From NCBI RefSeq assembly GCF_000337375.1, contig NZ_AOJG01000001.1:1-53906 (forward strand): a stretch of 53,906 nucleotides of DNA, given 5' to 3'. Below, piece by piece: positions 20,466 through 29,675 of this stretch. The translations under genes and the position numbers were made by a program. The first letter of the stretch is position 1; each line of letters starts with the position of its first letter. The stretch comes from Halorubrum lipolyticum DSM 21995 (GTDB taxonomy: Archaea > Halobacteriota > Halobacteria > Halobacteriales > Haloferacaceae). The notes below the pieces were generated by a model. The model had not been told where the DNA came from. It saw only the letters and a program-made list of their open reading frames with translations, and ran no database searches.

Positions 20466-20765
20466 ACCGTCGCATCGGTCGGCGTCGGGGTGCGTGTTCC
20501 CCCGAACGTATTCGGGGGCTAAGCGGGCGCCGGGGGCTCCCCCGAACCTGTCCTTTCGGAGGGGCTTTCTGTCGGAACGGGGTCGCTCGACGTGATGTCC
20601 GACTCCCGGTCTGTCCACGAATCCATCGGCGGCCGGGAGGCCGTCGAAGCCGTCGTGGTCGGGCAGTAGTGCCTTTGGTCGCCACGTTCGGTATCCGGGA
20701 GTCTCGTGCCCTCGCCGCAGGGACCGGGAGATAATTACTTGTGCCATCGTCACACACTACCGTGT
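20466..20765. other. 300-base divergent intergenic region
   Basis: The left end holds the CGAA-N4-TTCG palindrome of the HemA-domain gene. The right end holds ATAATTAC (about 20732-20739), the TATA box of the HTH gene 30 bases downstream. The minus frame is open across the middle, but its composition is arginine/proline-rich and it has no promoter, so I do not call a gene. Confidence 0.55.
20499..20518 (-). promoter_or_regulatory. CGAA-N4-TTCG palindrome upstream of HemA-domain gene
   Basis: An 8-bp perfect inverted repeat (CCCCCGAA, CGTA, TTCGGGGG) is centred about 44 bases before the ATG at 20465. Its 14-base core is identical to the site before the DUF2249 gene and is at nearly the same distance, so the two promoters are probably co-regulated. 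Confidence 0.55.
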
Positions 20766-21164
20766 ATGGGAGGGTCAGAGGAGGGTCCTGCTCGACAGCA
20801 CCACGCGGCGGCGGGAGATCCACCGCCGCGATTGGCTGACGACCGGTTCTATCGAGCGCTCGCCTCGTCCCACCGCCGACGTCTGCTTTACTATCTGCTC
20901 GACCACGAGGAGACCACCGTCGAGGAGCTCGCGTCCGTACTCAGCGGCTGGGAAGCCACCACCGCGGGTACGATGTACGAGACGGAGGACCGATCGGCGC
21001 TCCGCCTCCGACTGCTGCACAGCCACCTGCCCCAACTCGCCGAGACGGGGCTGATAACGTACGACTCGAACGCGGGCACCGTCCGGCTCGAACCGCTCCA
21101 TCCGCGAGTCACGCACGTCATTCAACAGAGCGTCGAGGCCGAGCGACCCGAAGGACTGGGGTGA
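20766..21164 (+). CDS. Winged-helix/HTH regulator (DUF7344-like)
   Basis: The 132-residue protein contains a haloarchaeal winged-helix domain: LASSHRRRLLYYLLDHEETTVEELASVLSG, then LRLRLLHSHLPQLAETGLITYD (about residues 30-115). This family binds DNA and is often paired with sensory proteins. The ATG at 20766 has ATAATTAC about 30 bases upstream. Its stop overlaps the GTG start of the DICT protein in a GTGA junction, so the two are made together. Confidence 0.8.
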   Translation: MGGSEEGPARQHHAAAGDPPPRLADDRFYRALASSHRRRLLYYLLDHEETTVEELASVLSGWEATTAGTMYETEDRSALRLRLLHSHLPQLAETGLITYDSNAGTVRLEPLHPRVTHVIQQSVEAERPEGLG

Positions 21165-21865
21165 CGCTCGCCTCCCTCCTCGCCGAGTGTCGAGCGCGGC
21201 GACACCGAGTCACGGTCTACAGAAGCGGTGGCCGACTCGACCTCGAACGGTGGCTCGCCGACCGCGGCGTCGCCGTCTCGTCGCGATCGCTTCCGGCGGG
21301 CGGTCCGAGCCCGTTCATCGAGATCGAGACCGACGGTGAGGTCGCCGGCGTCATCGGAGTCGAGGCGGTCGAGGCGCTGCTCGAACCGCCGATCCGTCGA
21401 CCCGGCGACCGAGACGGGTTCTCGGAGGGGTATCGAGCGCTCTTCGAGATCTTCGAGCAAACGGTGTTCTCCGGGATGACTCGCCGGGAGCTCCTCGCGG
21501 TCAGCCGCGAGATCGAAGATCGGGCCTTCCGCGTCGGGGAAGGGACCCTGTGGGTCAGCTTTCAAAGGCTCTCGGCGTTCAGCTCACAGACGGAGGTCTA
21601 CCGGGCTCTCGGCGCCGAGACGGACCTCGATATCCGCGTGTACGGCGTCGAAGACTGGACGCCGCCGCCGATTTCCGGGGTCACCTACCACGCCGACGAG
21701 GCGGCGGCGTTCGAGCCCTACTGGGCACTCGCGTACGACGGTGGGCCCGAGAGGGAGCAGGCCTGCGGCCTGGTCGCCGAAGAGGGGTCGGACGAGTACA
21801 CCGGGTTCTGGACGAACGAGCCGGCGACCGTCGAGGCCATCGCGACGGCGTTCCGGGCGGTCTGA
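21161..21865 (+). CDS. DICT sensory-domain protein
   Basis: The 234-residue protein ends with a DICT domain (about 100-230), seen in segments FQRLSAFSSQTEVYRAL, DIRVYGVEDWTPP and ACGLVAEEG. DICT domains occur beside histidine kinases and regulators and are thought to sense a small or light-related signal. The N-terminal 90 residues are unassigned. The GTG start is coupled to the HTH gene, so the pair probably forms one sensor-regulator unit. It is a candidate regulator of the two operator-bearing genes to the left, but that is inference. Confidence 0.75.
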   Translation: MTLASLLAECRARRHRVTVYRSGGRLDLERWLADRGVAVSSRSLPAGGPSPFIEIETDGEVAGVIGVEAVEALLEPPIRRPGDRDGFSEGYRALFEIFEQTVFSGMTRRELLAVSREIEDRAFRVGEGTLWVSFQRLSAFSSQTEVYRALGAETDLDIRVYGVEDWTPPPISGVTYHADEAAAFEPYWALAYDGGPEREQACGLVAEEGSDEYTGFWTNEPATVEAIATAFRAV

Positions 21866-21959
21866 TTCCGCTCGAGAGTTATCTCGAAGGGGCCGAGTCC
21901 GGCCGTCGGGGATCGCGGCCGGCACGCACACTCAAGTTCCCGCCGCGAGACGTGCCGCC

Positions 21960-23270
21960 ATGGACACCGAGCGCTTCCTGTTCGTCTCCGCGGACGCCGC
22001 GCTGATCACCGACCTCGCGTGGCAAGTCCACCGCGAGGGCCACGACGTGAAGTACTACATCGAGGCCGAGAGCGACCGGGAGATCGGCGACGGCTTCGTC
22101 CCGAAGACCGACGACTGGCGCGCGGAGGTCGACTGGGCCGACGTCATCATTTTCGACGACATCTGGGTCGGGTCGGACATCGGGACCGGGGCGCTCGCGC
22201 AGGAGCTCCGCGAGGAGGGGAAGGCCGTCGTCGGTGGCACGCCGAACACCGATCACCTCGAAGAGGATCGGGGATACGCGATGGAGATCCTCGAAGAGCA
22301 CGGCGTCAACACCGTCGAACACCACATCTTCCACGACTTCGACGCCGGCATCCGGCACGTGCGGGAGAACCCCGCCCCGTACGTCATCAAGCCGCTCGGG
22401 GAAGTTCAGAACGTCAAGCGCCTGCTGTACGTCGGGAACGAGGACGACGGCAGCGACGTTGTAGAGGTCCTTCGCGCCTACAAGAAGGCCTGGGGACACC
22501 GGATGAAGGGGTTCCAACTCCAGCGGAAAGTCGAGGGCGTCGAGATCGCCATCTGCGGGTTCTTCAACGGCAACGAGTTCATCGATCAGGTCAATTTCAA
22601 CTTCGAGCACAAGAAATTATTCCCGGGAAACATCGGTCCGCAGACCGGCGAGATGGGGACGTCGATGTTCTGGGCCAGGCAGAACAAACTGTTCACAGAG
22701 ACGTTCGGGAAGCTCGAAGACTGGCTCGCCGACGAGGGGTACGTCGGGAGCATCGACATCAACTGCATCGTGAACGAGACCGGGATCTACCCGTTGGAGT
22801 TCACGCCGCGGTTCGGGTACCCGACGATCGCGTTGCAGGAGGAGTCCATCGAGTCGTCGACCGGGGAGTTCTTCTCCGACCTCGCACACGGCAACGACCC
22901 CGAGGTCGAGGTGCACAACGGCTACCAGATCGGCGTTCGAGTCGTCCTACCGCCGTTCCCGTTCGACGACGAGAAGACGTACGACGAGAACTCGCGGAAC
23001 GCGGCCGTGGTCTTCGAGACGGAGAGCCGCGAGGGAATCCACCTCGAAGACGCGAAGAACATTGACGGCCAGTGGCGGGCCGCCGGCGACAACGGGATGC
23101 CCATCGTCGTGACCGGCAAAGGCGACACGATGCACGCCGCACGTGAGCAGGCGTACGACCGGATCGACGACATCGTGATGCCCAACATGTACTACCGCGA
23201 CGACATCGGCGAGCGGTGGGTCGACGGCGACGGCGACCGACTGCAGGCGTGGGGCTACCTCGGACCCTGA
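21960..23270 (+). CDS. PurD-like ATP-grasp ligase (phosphoribosylamine-glycine ligase family)
   Basis: The 436-residue protein has a Rossmann-like N-terminus (RFLFVSADAALITDLAWQ) and an ATP-grasp core with YVIKPLGEVQNVKRLLYVG (about 142-160), VEGVEIAICGFFNG (about 190-203), GPQTGEMGT (about 224-232) and YPLEFTPRFGYPT (about 277-289). Haloarchaeal homologues are usually named phosphoribosylamine-glycine ligase. It differs from classical PurD in the N-terminal part, so the substrate is less certain than the ATP-grasp chemistry. The ATG at 21960 is the first plausible start after the DICT gene. Confidence 0.78.
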   Translation: MDTERFLFVSADAALITDLAWQVHREGHDVKYYIEAESDREIGDGFVPKTDDWRAEVDWADVIIFDDIWVGSDIGTGALAQELREEGKAVVGGTPNTDHLEEDRGYAMEILEEHGVNTVEHHIFHDFDAGIRHVRENPAPYVIKPLGEVQNVKRLLYVGNEDDGSDVVEVLRAYKKAWGHRMKGFQLQRKVEGVEIAICGFFNGNEFIDQVNFNFEHKKLFPGNIGPQTGEMGTSMFWARQNKLFTETFGKLEDWLADEGYVGSIDINCIVNETGIYPLEFTPRFGYPTIALQEESIESSTGEFFSDLAHGNDPEVEVHNGYQIGVRVVLPPFPFDDEKTYDENSRNAAVVFETESREGIHLEDAKNIDGQWRAAGDNGMPIVVTGKGDTMHAAREQAYDRIDDIVMPNMYYRDDIGERWVDGDGDRLQAWGYLGP

Positions 23271-23345
23271 TCGATAGCGGGAGTATGTGTCTCAATTCGG
23301 TTGGGTTGGTGTTTATCAGTGATCGAGTGGTGTCGCTGTCGGCTG

Positions 23346-23530
23346 TTTATAAGTGATTAGTGACTTTGCGGTGAACACCTCCAAAGCCCCAGTCGGCGCG
23401 ACGCGCCGGCGACCTCGTGCGGGCTGCTCGCGCCCGATGGGCGCTCGCAGGCGCACGCCACCGCATCGTTCTTTATGAACGATCGTCGCGATCGCTCATG
23501 TGTTTTTAAATACGCTCTTGCCACCATCAA
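23346..23530 (+). ncRNA. Dispersed structured element, copy C (internally deleted)
   Basis: TTTATAA (23346-23352) is followed after 20 bases by GAACACCTCCAAAGCCCCAG (23373). The long-range partner CTGCCCCTTTGAG is missing. The head runs instead into hairpins 23395-23407 (GGCGC/GAC/GCGCC) and 23430-23444 (GCGCCC/GAT/GGGCGC), then into the tail shared with copies D and E (CTCGCAGGC, TTTATGAACGATCG, TTTTTAAATAC). It lies between the PurD-like and MBF1 genes, and the 390-base gap holds no gene. Confidence 0.72.
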
Positions 23531-23659
23531 TCTGCGATACTCATTCTCAAAGTCGATCACGCCATCTAGAGAAACTGTGACACGAGCGATACCGATCGAA
23601 CTCCCGTTCGGCGCGCGCCCTCCACGACCTTTTAACGGTCGGGGTCCACTACTCGCGGT

Positions 23660-24217
23660 ATGGCGAAGTACTCGACGGGCGGTGGCGGCGGCGGCGACGA
23701 CGGCGACGCCTGCGAGCTCTGCGGGCGCGAGACCACGGACCTCCAGCGGGCCACGGTCGCCGGGGCGAAGCTCCTCGTCTGCTCGGACTGTCGTCCCCAC
23801 GACGACGCCGGCAACGCGCCCAGCGGTCACGGCGGTCGCGGCGGGAGTCAGGGCGGCAGCCCCGGCGGCGCCGGCGCCGACTCGACCGAGACCGAACCGG
23901 AAAGCCGGAAGAAGGAACTCGCCCGCAAGCAGGCGAAGATGTACGACTCCGCGACCGGCGACTCAAAGCACTGGGAGGAGGGCGGCACGAACTACGAGTC
24001 CGACCGGCTCCCGTACCTCGTCTCCGGCTACGGCGACGACGTGGCGGCGGCTCGGCAGGACGCCGGGCTCACCGTCGAGGAGCTCGCGGCGGAGCTCGAT
24101 CTCGACGAGGACGACCTGTTCGCGGTCGAGGACGGCCGGGCCGCGACCGCCAACGTGGGCGGCTCCGTCGTCCGCGCGCTCGAAGAGCGGCTCGGCGTCG
24201 AGATCGTCGACGAGTGA
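23660..24217 (+). CDS. Multiprotein bridging factor 1 (MBF1) family protein
   Basis: The 185-residue protein starts with a zinc ribbon (CELCGRET near residue 18, CSDC near 41), then a glycine/serine linker, then a C-terminal Cro/C1-type HTH (about 120-180: DDVAAARQDAGLTVEELAAELDLDE). This is the archaeal MBF1 layout, a transcription- or ribosome-associated factor. CTTTTAAC lies about 30 bases before the ATG, marking a leaderless start. The HD gene begins 12 bases after its stop. Confidence 0.92.
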   Translation: MAKYSTGGGGGGDDGDACELCGRETTDLQRATVAGAKLLVCSDCRPHDDAGNAPSGHGGRGGSQGGSPGGAGADSTETEPESRKKELARKQAKMYDSATGDSKHWEEGGTNYESDRLPYLVSGYGDDVAAARQDAGLTVEELAAELDLDEDDLFAVEDGRAATANVGGSVVRALEERLGVEIVDE

Positions 24218-24229
24218 GCGCGTGAGACG

Positions 24230-25447
24230 ATGAAGGCGATCAAGGACAGCGTCCACGGCCACGTCCGGCTCGGCGACCTCGCGGCCGAGCTGGTCGACAC
24301 GCCCGCCTTCCAGCGGCTGCGCCACATCAAACAGCTGTCCACCGTCCGACTGGTGTATCCCTCCGCGAACCACACCCGCTTCGAGCACTCGCTCGGCGTC
24401 TACCACCTCGCGCGCGGCGCGATAGACGGGCTGGGTCTCGACGACGACACCGCCGCCCACGTCCGCGCCGCAGCGCTCCTCCACGACGTGGGACACGGCC
24501 CTTACGGTCACCAGACCGAGGGGATCATCCGGCGCGCGACGGGCCGCGACCACGACGACATCGCGTGGCTCCTGACCGACGCCGACCGCGAGGCCTGTCG
24601 GGTCCTCGAACGCAACGGGCTCGACCCGGAGCGCGTCGCCTCGCTGATCGCGGGCGAGGGCGGCCTCGGCGCCCTCGTGTCGGGCGAGCTCGACGTGGAC
24701 CGGATGGACTACCTCGTGCGCGACGCCCACCACACCGGCGTCCCGTACGGCACGGTCGACACGGGCCGGCTCGTCAACGAGCTCCGGCTCGCCGGGAACG
24801 GAGCGAGCGACTCCGGTTCGGCCGACCCCGAGGACGCCGCGCTGGTGCTCGCGGAGGGGAACGTCCCGACCGCCGAGAGCCTGCTCGTCGCCCGGTCGCT
24901 GATGAACGCCGTCGTCTACCGCCACCACGTCTCGCGGGTCGCCGGCGCGATGCTGGAGCGCGCCTGCGAGCGCTACCTCGACCGGACCGACACCGACGTG
25001 ACCGCGTTCCGCCGGATGGCCGACCACGACCTCCTCGTCGCGCTCCGCGAGGAGGTCCCCGCGCTCGGCGAGCGCATCGAGCGCCGCGACCTCTACAAGC
25101 GGGCGGTGTGGGTCGGGTTGGCGGACGTGCCGGCGGGCACCGTCGACGCCGGCCACGCCGAGGAGCGCGCGGCCGAACGCGAGATCGCCGAGGCGGTCGG
25201 AATCGACCGCGAGGCGGTCGTCGTCGACGTTCCCTCCCGCCCGGGTTTAAAAGAGTCCGGCTCGACCGTCGTCGTCGACGGCGTCCCCCAGCGGCTGGAG
25301 GACGCCTCCGAGCTGGTGGCGGGGCTGCGAAGCGCCGAGCGCCGCCGCTGGACGCTCGGCGTCTACTGCCCGGCCGAGCACGTCGACGCGGTCGGCGAGG
25401 CGGCGCGCGACGTGCTCGGGCTCCGCGGCGTCGGCGCGCGGACGTAG
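24230..25447 (+). CDS. HD-domain phosphohydrolase (SAMHD1/dGTPase-like), paralogue 1
   Basis: The 405-residue protein has an HD metal site: first His in NHTRFEHSLGVYHLA (about 43-57), HDVGHGPYGH (about 84-93) and Asp in GELDVDRMDYLVRDAHHTG (about 150-168). This arrangement is that of dNTP triphosphohydrolases and relatives, though the nucleotide specificity cannot be read here. It follows MBF1 by 12 bases and probably shares its transcript. It is clearly paralogous to the gene at 26015. Confidence 0.9.
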   Translation: MKAIKDSVHGHVRLGDLAAELVDTPAFQRLRHIKQLSTVRLVYPSANHTRFEHSLGVYHLARGAIDGLGLDDDTAAHVRAAALLHDVGHGPYGHQTEGIIRRATGRDHDDIAWLLTDADREACRVLERNGLDPERVASLIAGEGGLGALVSGELDVDRMDYLVRDAHHTGVPYGTVDTGRLVNELRLAGNGASDSGSADPEDAALVLAEGNVPTAESLLVARSLMNAVVYRHHVSRVAGAMLERACERYLDRTDTDVTAFRRMADHDLLVALREEVPALGERIERRDLYKRAVWVGLADVPAGTVDAGHAEERAAEREIAEAVGIDREAVVVDVPSRPGLKESGSTVVVDGVPQRLEDASELVAGLRSAERRRWTLGVYCPAEHVDAVGEAARDVLGLRGVGART

Positions 25448-25474
25448 CGGCTCAGTCGTCTCGCACTCGGTCGC

Positions 25475-25879
25475 TCACTCGTCTTTCGGCGCCGGCACCG
25501 CGAACACCGGGCGGTCGGTCCCCAGAATCACGTCCTGGGTCACGCTCCCGAAGACGGCCTTCCCGGTCGGGCGCCGCTTTCGACCGGAGACGCAGATCGC
25601 GTCCGCGTCGACGTCGGTCGCGGCCGCGAGCAGCTCGTCGGCGGGGTCGCCGCTCGCCTCGTAGTGGACGCAGTCGATCCCGGCGTCTTCGAGCGTCTCG
25701 CGTGCGCGCCGCACCGCCGAGATCTGGTGGACAGAGGCGCCCTCGGGGTTCTCTTGAAACACGTGACACAGGTGGGCCGTCACCGAGCCGTCCGTCGCCG
25801 GCAGGTCCGCGATCGCCTCCGCCTGCGCGACCGCCCGTCGGTCGTCCGCGTTGTCGATCCCGATGAGTACGTCGTACAT
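25475..25879 (-). CDS. Universal stress protein (UspA family)
   Basis: The 134-residue protein has the UspA fold: the MYDVLIGIDNAD start and a C-terminal ATP-loop region (DAICVSGRKRRPTGKAVFGSVTQDVILGTDRPVFAVP). The loop departs from the usual G-2x-G-9x-G(S/T), so ATP binding is uncertain. It lies on the opposite strand between the two HD paralogues. TTTATAC about 33 bases upstream marks its promoter. Confidence 0.88.
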   Translation of the reverse strand: MYDVLIGIDNADDRRAVAQAEAIADLPATDGSVTAHLCHVFQENPEGASVHQISAVRRARETLEDAGIDCVHYEASGDPADELLAAATDVDADAICVSGRKRRPTGKAVFGSVTQDVILGTDRPVFAVPAPKDE

Positions 25880-26014
25880 GGGTAACCGTTCGAGTACTGG
25901 ACGTATAAATCGTGCCGGCCGTCTCAGCGTCCGGAAACGCGCCGTATTTCGGGTGAGACGGGCCGTCTTCGGCGACGCACGCCGTTTTTATCCCGTGCCG
26001 CCGAACGTCGGCGC

Positions 26015-27259
26015 ATGATCACGGTCAAGGACACCGTCCACGACCACATCGAGATCGACGGTGTCGCCGCGGATCTGGTCGACACCCCCGCAGTCCAGCG
26101 GCTCAGACACGTCAAACAGCTCGGCACGGTCCAGCTCGTCTACCCCTCCGCGAACCACACCCGATTCGAGCACTCGCTCGGCGTCTACCACCTCGCCAGC
26201 CGGGCGCTCGACCACCTCGGGATCGAGGGGAAACGCGCGGACCGGATCGAGGCGGCGGCCATGCTCCACGACGTGGGGCACGGCCCCTTCAGCCACAATC
26301 TAGAGTCGCTCACGCACCGCCGCACGGGGAAGTACCACGACGACGTGGACGAGCTGCTCGCGACCGGCGCGGTGGGCGAGACCCTCCGCGACCACGACCT
26401 CGCGCCCGAGAAGATCGCCGGGCTCGTCGCCGGTGAGGGCCCGTACGGCGGGCTGGTCTCGGGCGAGCTCGACGTGGACCGGATGGACTACCTCGTGCGC
26501 GACGCCTACCACACCGGCGTGCCGTACGGCACCATCGACACCGAGCGGTTCGTCCGGGAGCTGACCTTCGTCGACGACGGCACGGGCGGCGACGCGCTCG
26601 TGCTGGACGAGGGGAACGTCCAGACGGCCGAGAGCCTCCTGCTGGCGCGCGCGCTGATGAACCCGGTCGTCTACACCCACCACGTCGCGCGCATCTCGAA
26701 GGCGATGTTGCGCCGGGCCGCGAGCGACCTGCTCGACGCGACGGCGACCACCGCGGCCGATCTCCGCCGGATGGACGACCACGACTTCCTCGCCGCGGTC
26801 CGGCGCTGCCCGGAGACGGCCGAGCTCTCCCGCCGCTACGACGAGCGCGACCTCTACAAGCTGGCGGTGTGGGCCGAGTACGACGACGTGCCGGAGCGGG
26901 TTCACGAGGCCGACCACGACGCCGAGACCGAACTGGAGCGCGAGATCGCCGAGGAGGCCGGCGTCGCCCGCCAGCACGTGATCCTCGACGTGCCTCCGGA
27001 GCCGTCGATGCGCGAGTCGACCGCCCGCGTCACCGTCAACGGCGAGGTGCGCCGGCTCGAGCGCCAGTCGCCGCTCGTCTCCGCGCTCCGGACCGCCCAG
27101 CGCAACCAGTGGCGCCTCGGCGTCTACGCCCCCCGTCCCGCGACCGACCGCGTCGGGCGCGCCGCCGCGGACGTGCTCGACCTCGACCCCGACGGGCTCG
27201 TCGCGGAGGTGCGCGGCGCGATGCCGACGACGCTCGACGAGTTCCGGGACGGAGCGTGA
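26015..27259 (+). CDS. HD-domain phosphohydrolase (SAMHD1/dGTPase-like), paralogue 2
   Basis: The 414-residue protein repeats the HD site of the gene at 24230 (NHTRFEHSLGVYHLA, HDVGHGPFSH, GELDVDRMDYLVRDAYHTG), as well as RDLYKLAVW and the C-terminal QWRLGVYAP. Long stretches are identical even at the DNA level around the metal site, which suggests recent duplication or gene conversion. It has its own promoter (TTTTTAT, 25984-25990). The function may overlap with paralogue 1, probably nucleotide pool control. Confidence 0.9.
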   Translation: MITVKDTVHDHIEIDGVAADLVDTPAVQRLRHVKQLGTVQLVYPSANHTRFEHSLGVYHLASRALDHLGIEGKRADRIEAAAMLHDVGHGPFSHNLESLTHRRTGKYHDDVDELLATGAVGETLRDHDLAPEKIAGLVAGEGPYGGLVSGELDVDRMDYLVRDAYHTGVPYGTIDTERFVRELTFVDDGTGGDALVLDEGNVQTAESLLLARALMNPVVYTHHVARISKAMLRRAASDLLDATATTAADLRRMDDHDFLAAVRRCPETAELSRRYDERDLYKLAVWAEYDDVPERVHEADHDAETELEREIAEEAGVARQHVILDVPPEPSMRESTARVTVNGEVRRLERQSPLVSALRTAQRNQWRLGVYAPRPATDRVGRAAADVLDLDPDGLVAEVRGAMPTTLDEFRDGA

Positions 27260-27337
27260 TCGGGAGTCGCGGGAGCGTGATCGGCCGGATCGAGCCCCTG
27301 TCGTGACCTTTTACTCCCGCGCCGGCGACCGCCGAGT

Positions 27338-28402
27338 ATGAACCTTGAAGGGACCGTTCTGACCGGTCCGGAGTTCGAGCCGGTCGAAGGACGAGTCGTC
27401 GTCGACGACGGGGAGATCGCCCGGATCGAGGAGGAGCCGGTCGACAGCGACGACGTGATCCTCCCGGCGTTCGTCAACGCCCACACGCACATCGGCGACT
27501 CGATCGCCAAGGAGGCCGGCGAGGGGCTCTCGCTCGACGAGCTGGTCGCGCCGCCGGACGGGCTCAAACACCGGCTCCTGCGCGAGGCGAGCCGCGAGGC
27601 GAAGGTCGCCGCGATGGCGCGCACCCTGCGGTACATGGAGTCGACCGGGACCGGCACGTTCCTCGAGTTCCGCGAGGGGGGCGTCGAGGGCGTCGGCGCG
27701 CTCCGGGACGCGGTCGCGGGCGAGCGGGTCGACTTCGGCGAGCGCGCGATCGAGCCGGTCGTCTTCGGCCGCGACGACCCCGACGTGCTCTCGGTCGCGG
27801 ACGGGTACGGCGCGTCCGGCGCCCGCGACGCCGACTTCGACGCGGTGCGCTCGGAGACCCGCGAGGCCGGCAAGCTGTTCGGGATCCACGCCGGCGAGCG
27901 CGACGCCGACGACATCAACGCCGCGATGGACCTGGACCCCGACTTCCTCGTCCACATGGTCCACGCCGAGGGGATCCACCTCCAACGGCTCGCCGACCGC
28001 GGCACCCCAGTGGTCGTCTGCCCGCGCTCGAACCTCGTGACGAACGTCGGCGTGCCGCCGATCCGCGACCTCGCCGAGCGGACGACGGTCGCGCTCGGCA
28101 CCGACAACGTCATGCTCGACTCACCCTCGATGTTCCGCGAGATGGAGTTCGCCGCGAAGCTCTCCGACCTCCCGGCCGAGGAGATCCTCCGGATGGCGAC
28201 GGCGAACGGCGCGGCGATCGCGGGGCTGAACCGCGGCGTGATCGAGCCCGGCGCGGACGCCGACCTGCTGGTCCTCGACGGCGACTCGGACAACCTCGCC
28301 GGCGCGCACGACCTCGTCCGCGCGATCGTCAGGCGCGCGGGCGCGGCCGACGTGTCTCGGGTCGTGATCGGCGGCGACGCGATCGGCGCGTCCGACGACT
28401 GA
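27338..28402 (+). CDS. Amidohydrolase superfamily enzyme
   Basis: The 354-residue protein has the metal-dependent amidohydrolase layout: LPAFVNAHTHIGDS (HxH metal site, about 45-58), GIHAGE (about 185), VHMVHAEG (about 205), VVVCPRSN and LGTDN (about 250). It resembles the cytosine deaminase/chlorohydrolase branch, but is shorter and the substrate cannot be set. CTTTTACT lies about 30 bases before the ATG. Confidence 0.87.
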   Translation: MNLEGTVLTGPEFEPVEGRVVVDDGEIARIEEEPVDSDDVILPAFVNAHTHIGDSIAKEAGEGLSLDELVAPPDGLKHRLLREASREAKVAAMARTLRYMESTGTGTFLEFREGGVEGVGALRDAVAGERVDFGERAIEPVVFGRDDPDVLSVADGYGASGARDADFDAVRSETREAGKLFGIHAGERDADDINAAMDLDPDFLVHMVHAEGIHLQRLADRGTPVVVCPRSNLVTNVGVPPIRDLAERTTVALGTDNVMLDSPSMFREMEFAAKLSDLPAEEILRMATANGAAIAGLNRGVIEPGADADLLVLDGDSDNLAGAHDLVRAIVRRAGAADVSRVVIGGDAIGASDD

Positions 28403-28497
28403 GGTCGGCGGGGGGGCCAGAGGCCGGCAATCGGGGGGAGACTGAGACCGACAGCCGGTCGAGAGACTGAAGCCGATCGCGGCCGTCCGATCGGTCG

Positions 28498-28953
28498 ATG
28501 GTCACGCTCTCGCTGCTGTCCGGCCTCGTGCTCGGCCCCGTCGTCGGACTGCTCGCGACGCTCGCGATGGACCGCGTGATGCCCCGGCTCTCGGAGGGGA
28601 CGACGGCTCCCCGGGTCGCCGCGGGCGTACTCACCGACATGCCGGTCGGCCGGGCGCCGGAACGGCTGGCGACGTGGGTCCACTACGTCGCCGGCGGCGG
28701 CGCCGGGCTCCTGTTCGTGGGGCTCGTCGCGGCGGTGCAGGCGGCGCTCGGCGTCGGGACCGCCGTCGCGCTGGTGGTCGCGGCCCCCGCGATGGTCGCG
28801 CTGATGGTCGGCTTCTTCGCGCTCGTTCCGTTGCCGCGCGCGAGGGGGCTTCCCCGCCAGCGGCTCTCACGGATCCGACGCGATTGGGCGGTCTGCGCCG
28901 CGACGTACGTCGCCGCCGCGACCCCGCTCGTCGCGGTCGCGGGCGCGGTCTGA
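28498..28953 (+). CDS. Haloarchaeal membrane protein, function unknown
   Basis: The 151-residue protein has about four hydrophobic segments (about 3-25, 60-82, 88-112, 130-150) and a short basic loop near 115-130. I do not recognise the family. It lies between an amidohydrolase and thymidine kinase on the same strand, with gaps too wide to claim an operon. Confidence 0.7.
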   Translation: MVTLSLLSGLVLGPVVGLLATLAMDRVMPRLSEGTTAPRVAAGVLTDMPVGRAPERLATWVHYVAGGGAGLLFVGLVAAVQAALGVGTAVALVVAAPAMVALMVGFFALVPLPRARGLPRQRLSRIRRDWAVCAATYVAAATPLVAVAGAV

Positions 28954-29010
28954 CCCCGGCGGCCGACCGGGAGAGAAACGGTTTAGTCGCTGGCTCCGCC
29001 CCGTCAGAGC

Positions 29011-29637
29011 ATGCACGCGATCACTCGATCCGGCTGGATCGAGGTCATTTCGGGGTCGATGTTCTCGGGGAAGACGGAGGAGTTGCTCCGGCGGCTCCGG
29101 CGCTCGGAGATCGCCGGCCAGTCCGTTGCGGTGTACAAGCCGGCCGTCGACGACCGCTACGGCGAGACGACGATCGGGAGCCACAACGGCCGGCAGTGGG
29201 AGGCGACCGTCGTCGACAACGAGGGCGACGGGCCGCTCGCGATCCTCGACGACGAGCCGTACCCGGAGGTCGTCGCGGTCGACGAGGCGAACTTCTTCTC
29301 GGACGCGCTGGTGGAGGTGTGTAACGCGTTGGCCGACAACGGCGCCCGCGTGATCGTCTCCGGCACGGACCAGACGTTCCGCGGTGAGCCGTTCGAGCCC
29401 CTCCCGGAGCTGATGGCGACCGCCGAGTACGTCGACAAGCTGCAGGCGATCTGCTCGCAGTGCGGCGAGCCCGCCTCCCGGAACCAGCGGCTCATCGAGG
29501 GCGAACCGGCCCACGTCGACGACCCGACCATCCTCGTCGGCGCGGAGGAGTCCTACGAGGCGCGGTGTCGCGACTGCCACGTGTTGCGGACCGGCGAGCG
29601 CTCGGAGGCCGATCGGGCGTACCTGACCGAGAGCTGA
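29011..29637 (+). CDS. tdk: Thymidine kinase (TK1 type)
   Basis: The 208-residue enzyme phosphorylates thymidine in the salvage pathway. It has the P-loop GSMFSGKTEELLRRL (about 15-29), the DEANFFSDAL Walker B region (about 91-100), the lasso segment around FEPLPELMATAEYVDKL, and four zinc cysteines (CSQCGEPAS near 151 and CRDC near 191). GGTTTAGT lies about 28 bases upstream. Confidence 0.96.
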   Translation: MHAITRSGWIEVISGSMFSGKTEELLRRLRRSEIAGQSVAVYKPAVDDRYGETTIGSHNGRQWEATVVDNEGDGPLAILDDEPYPEVVAVDEANFFSDALVEVCNALADNGARVIVSGTDQTFRGEPFEPLPELMATAEYVDKLQAICSQCGEPASRNQRLIEGEPAHVDDPTILVGAEESYEARCRDCHVLRTGERSEADRAYLTES

Positions 29638-29675
29638 CGGGTCTCTCTCCCTCGTACGCGGCCGTCACCCGTTTC

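Noticed and set aside
20466-20753. N-terminal extension of the HemA-domain gene
   Set aside because: It would run through the palindrome, has no promoter and lacks family-like sequence.
27124-28683. Open frame of 519 residues, minus strand
   Set aside because: It is a Ser/Arg/Pro-rich shadow of the amidohydrolase gene, without any domain.
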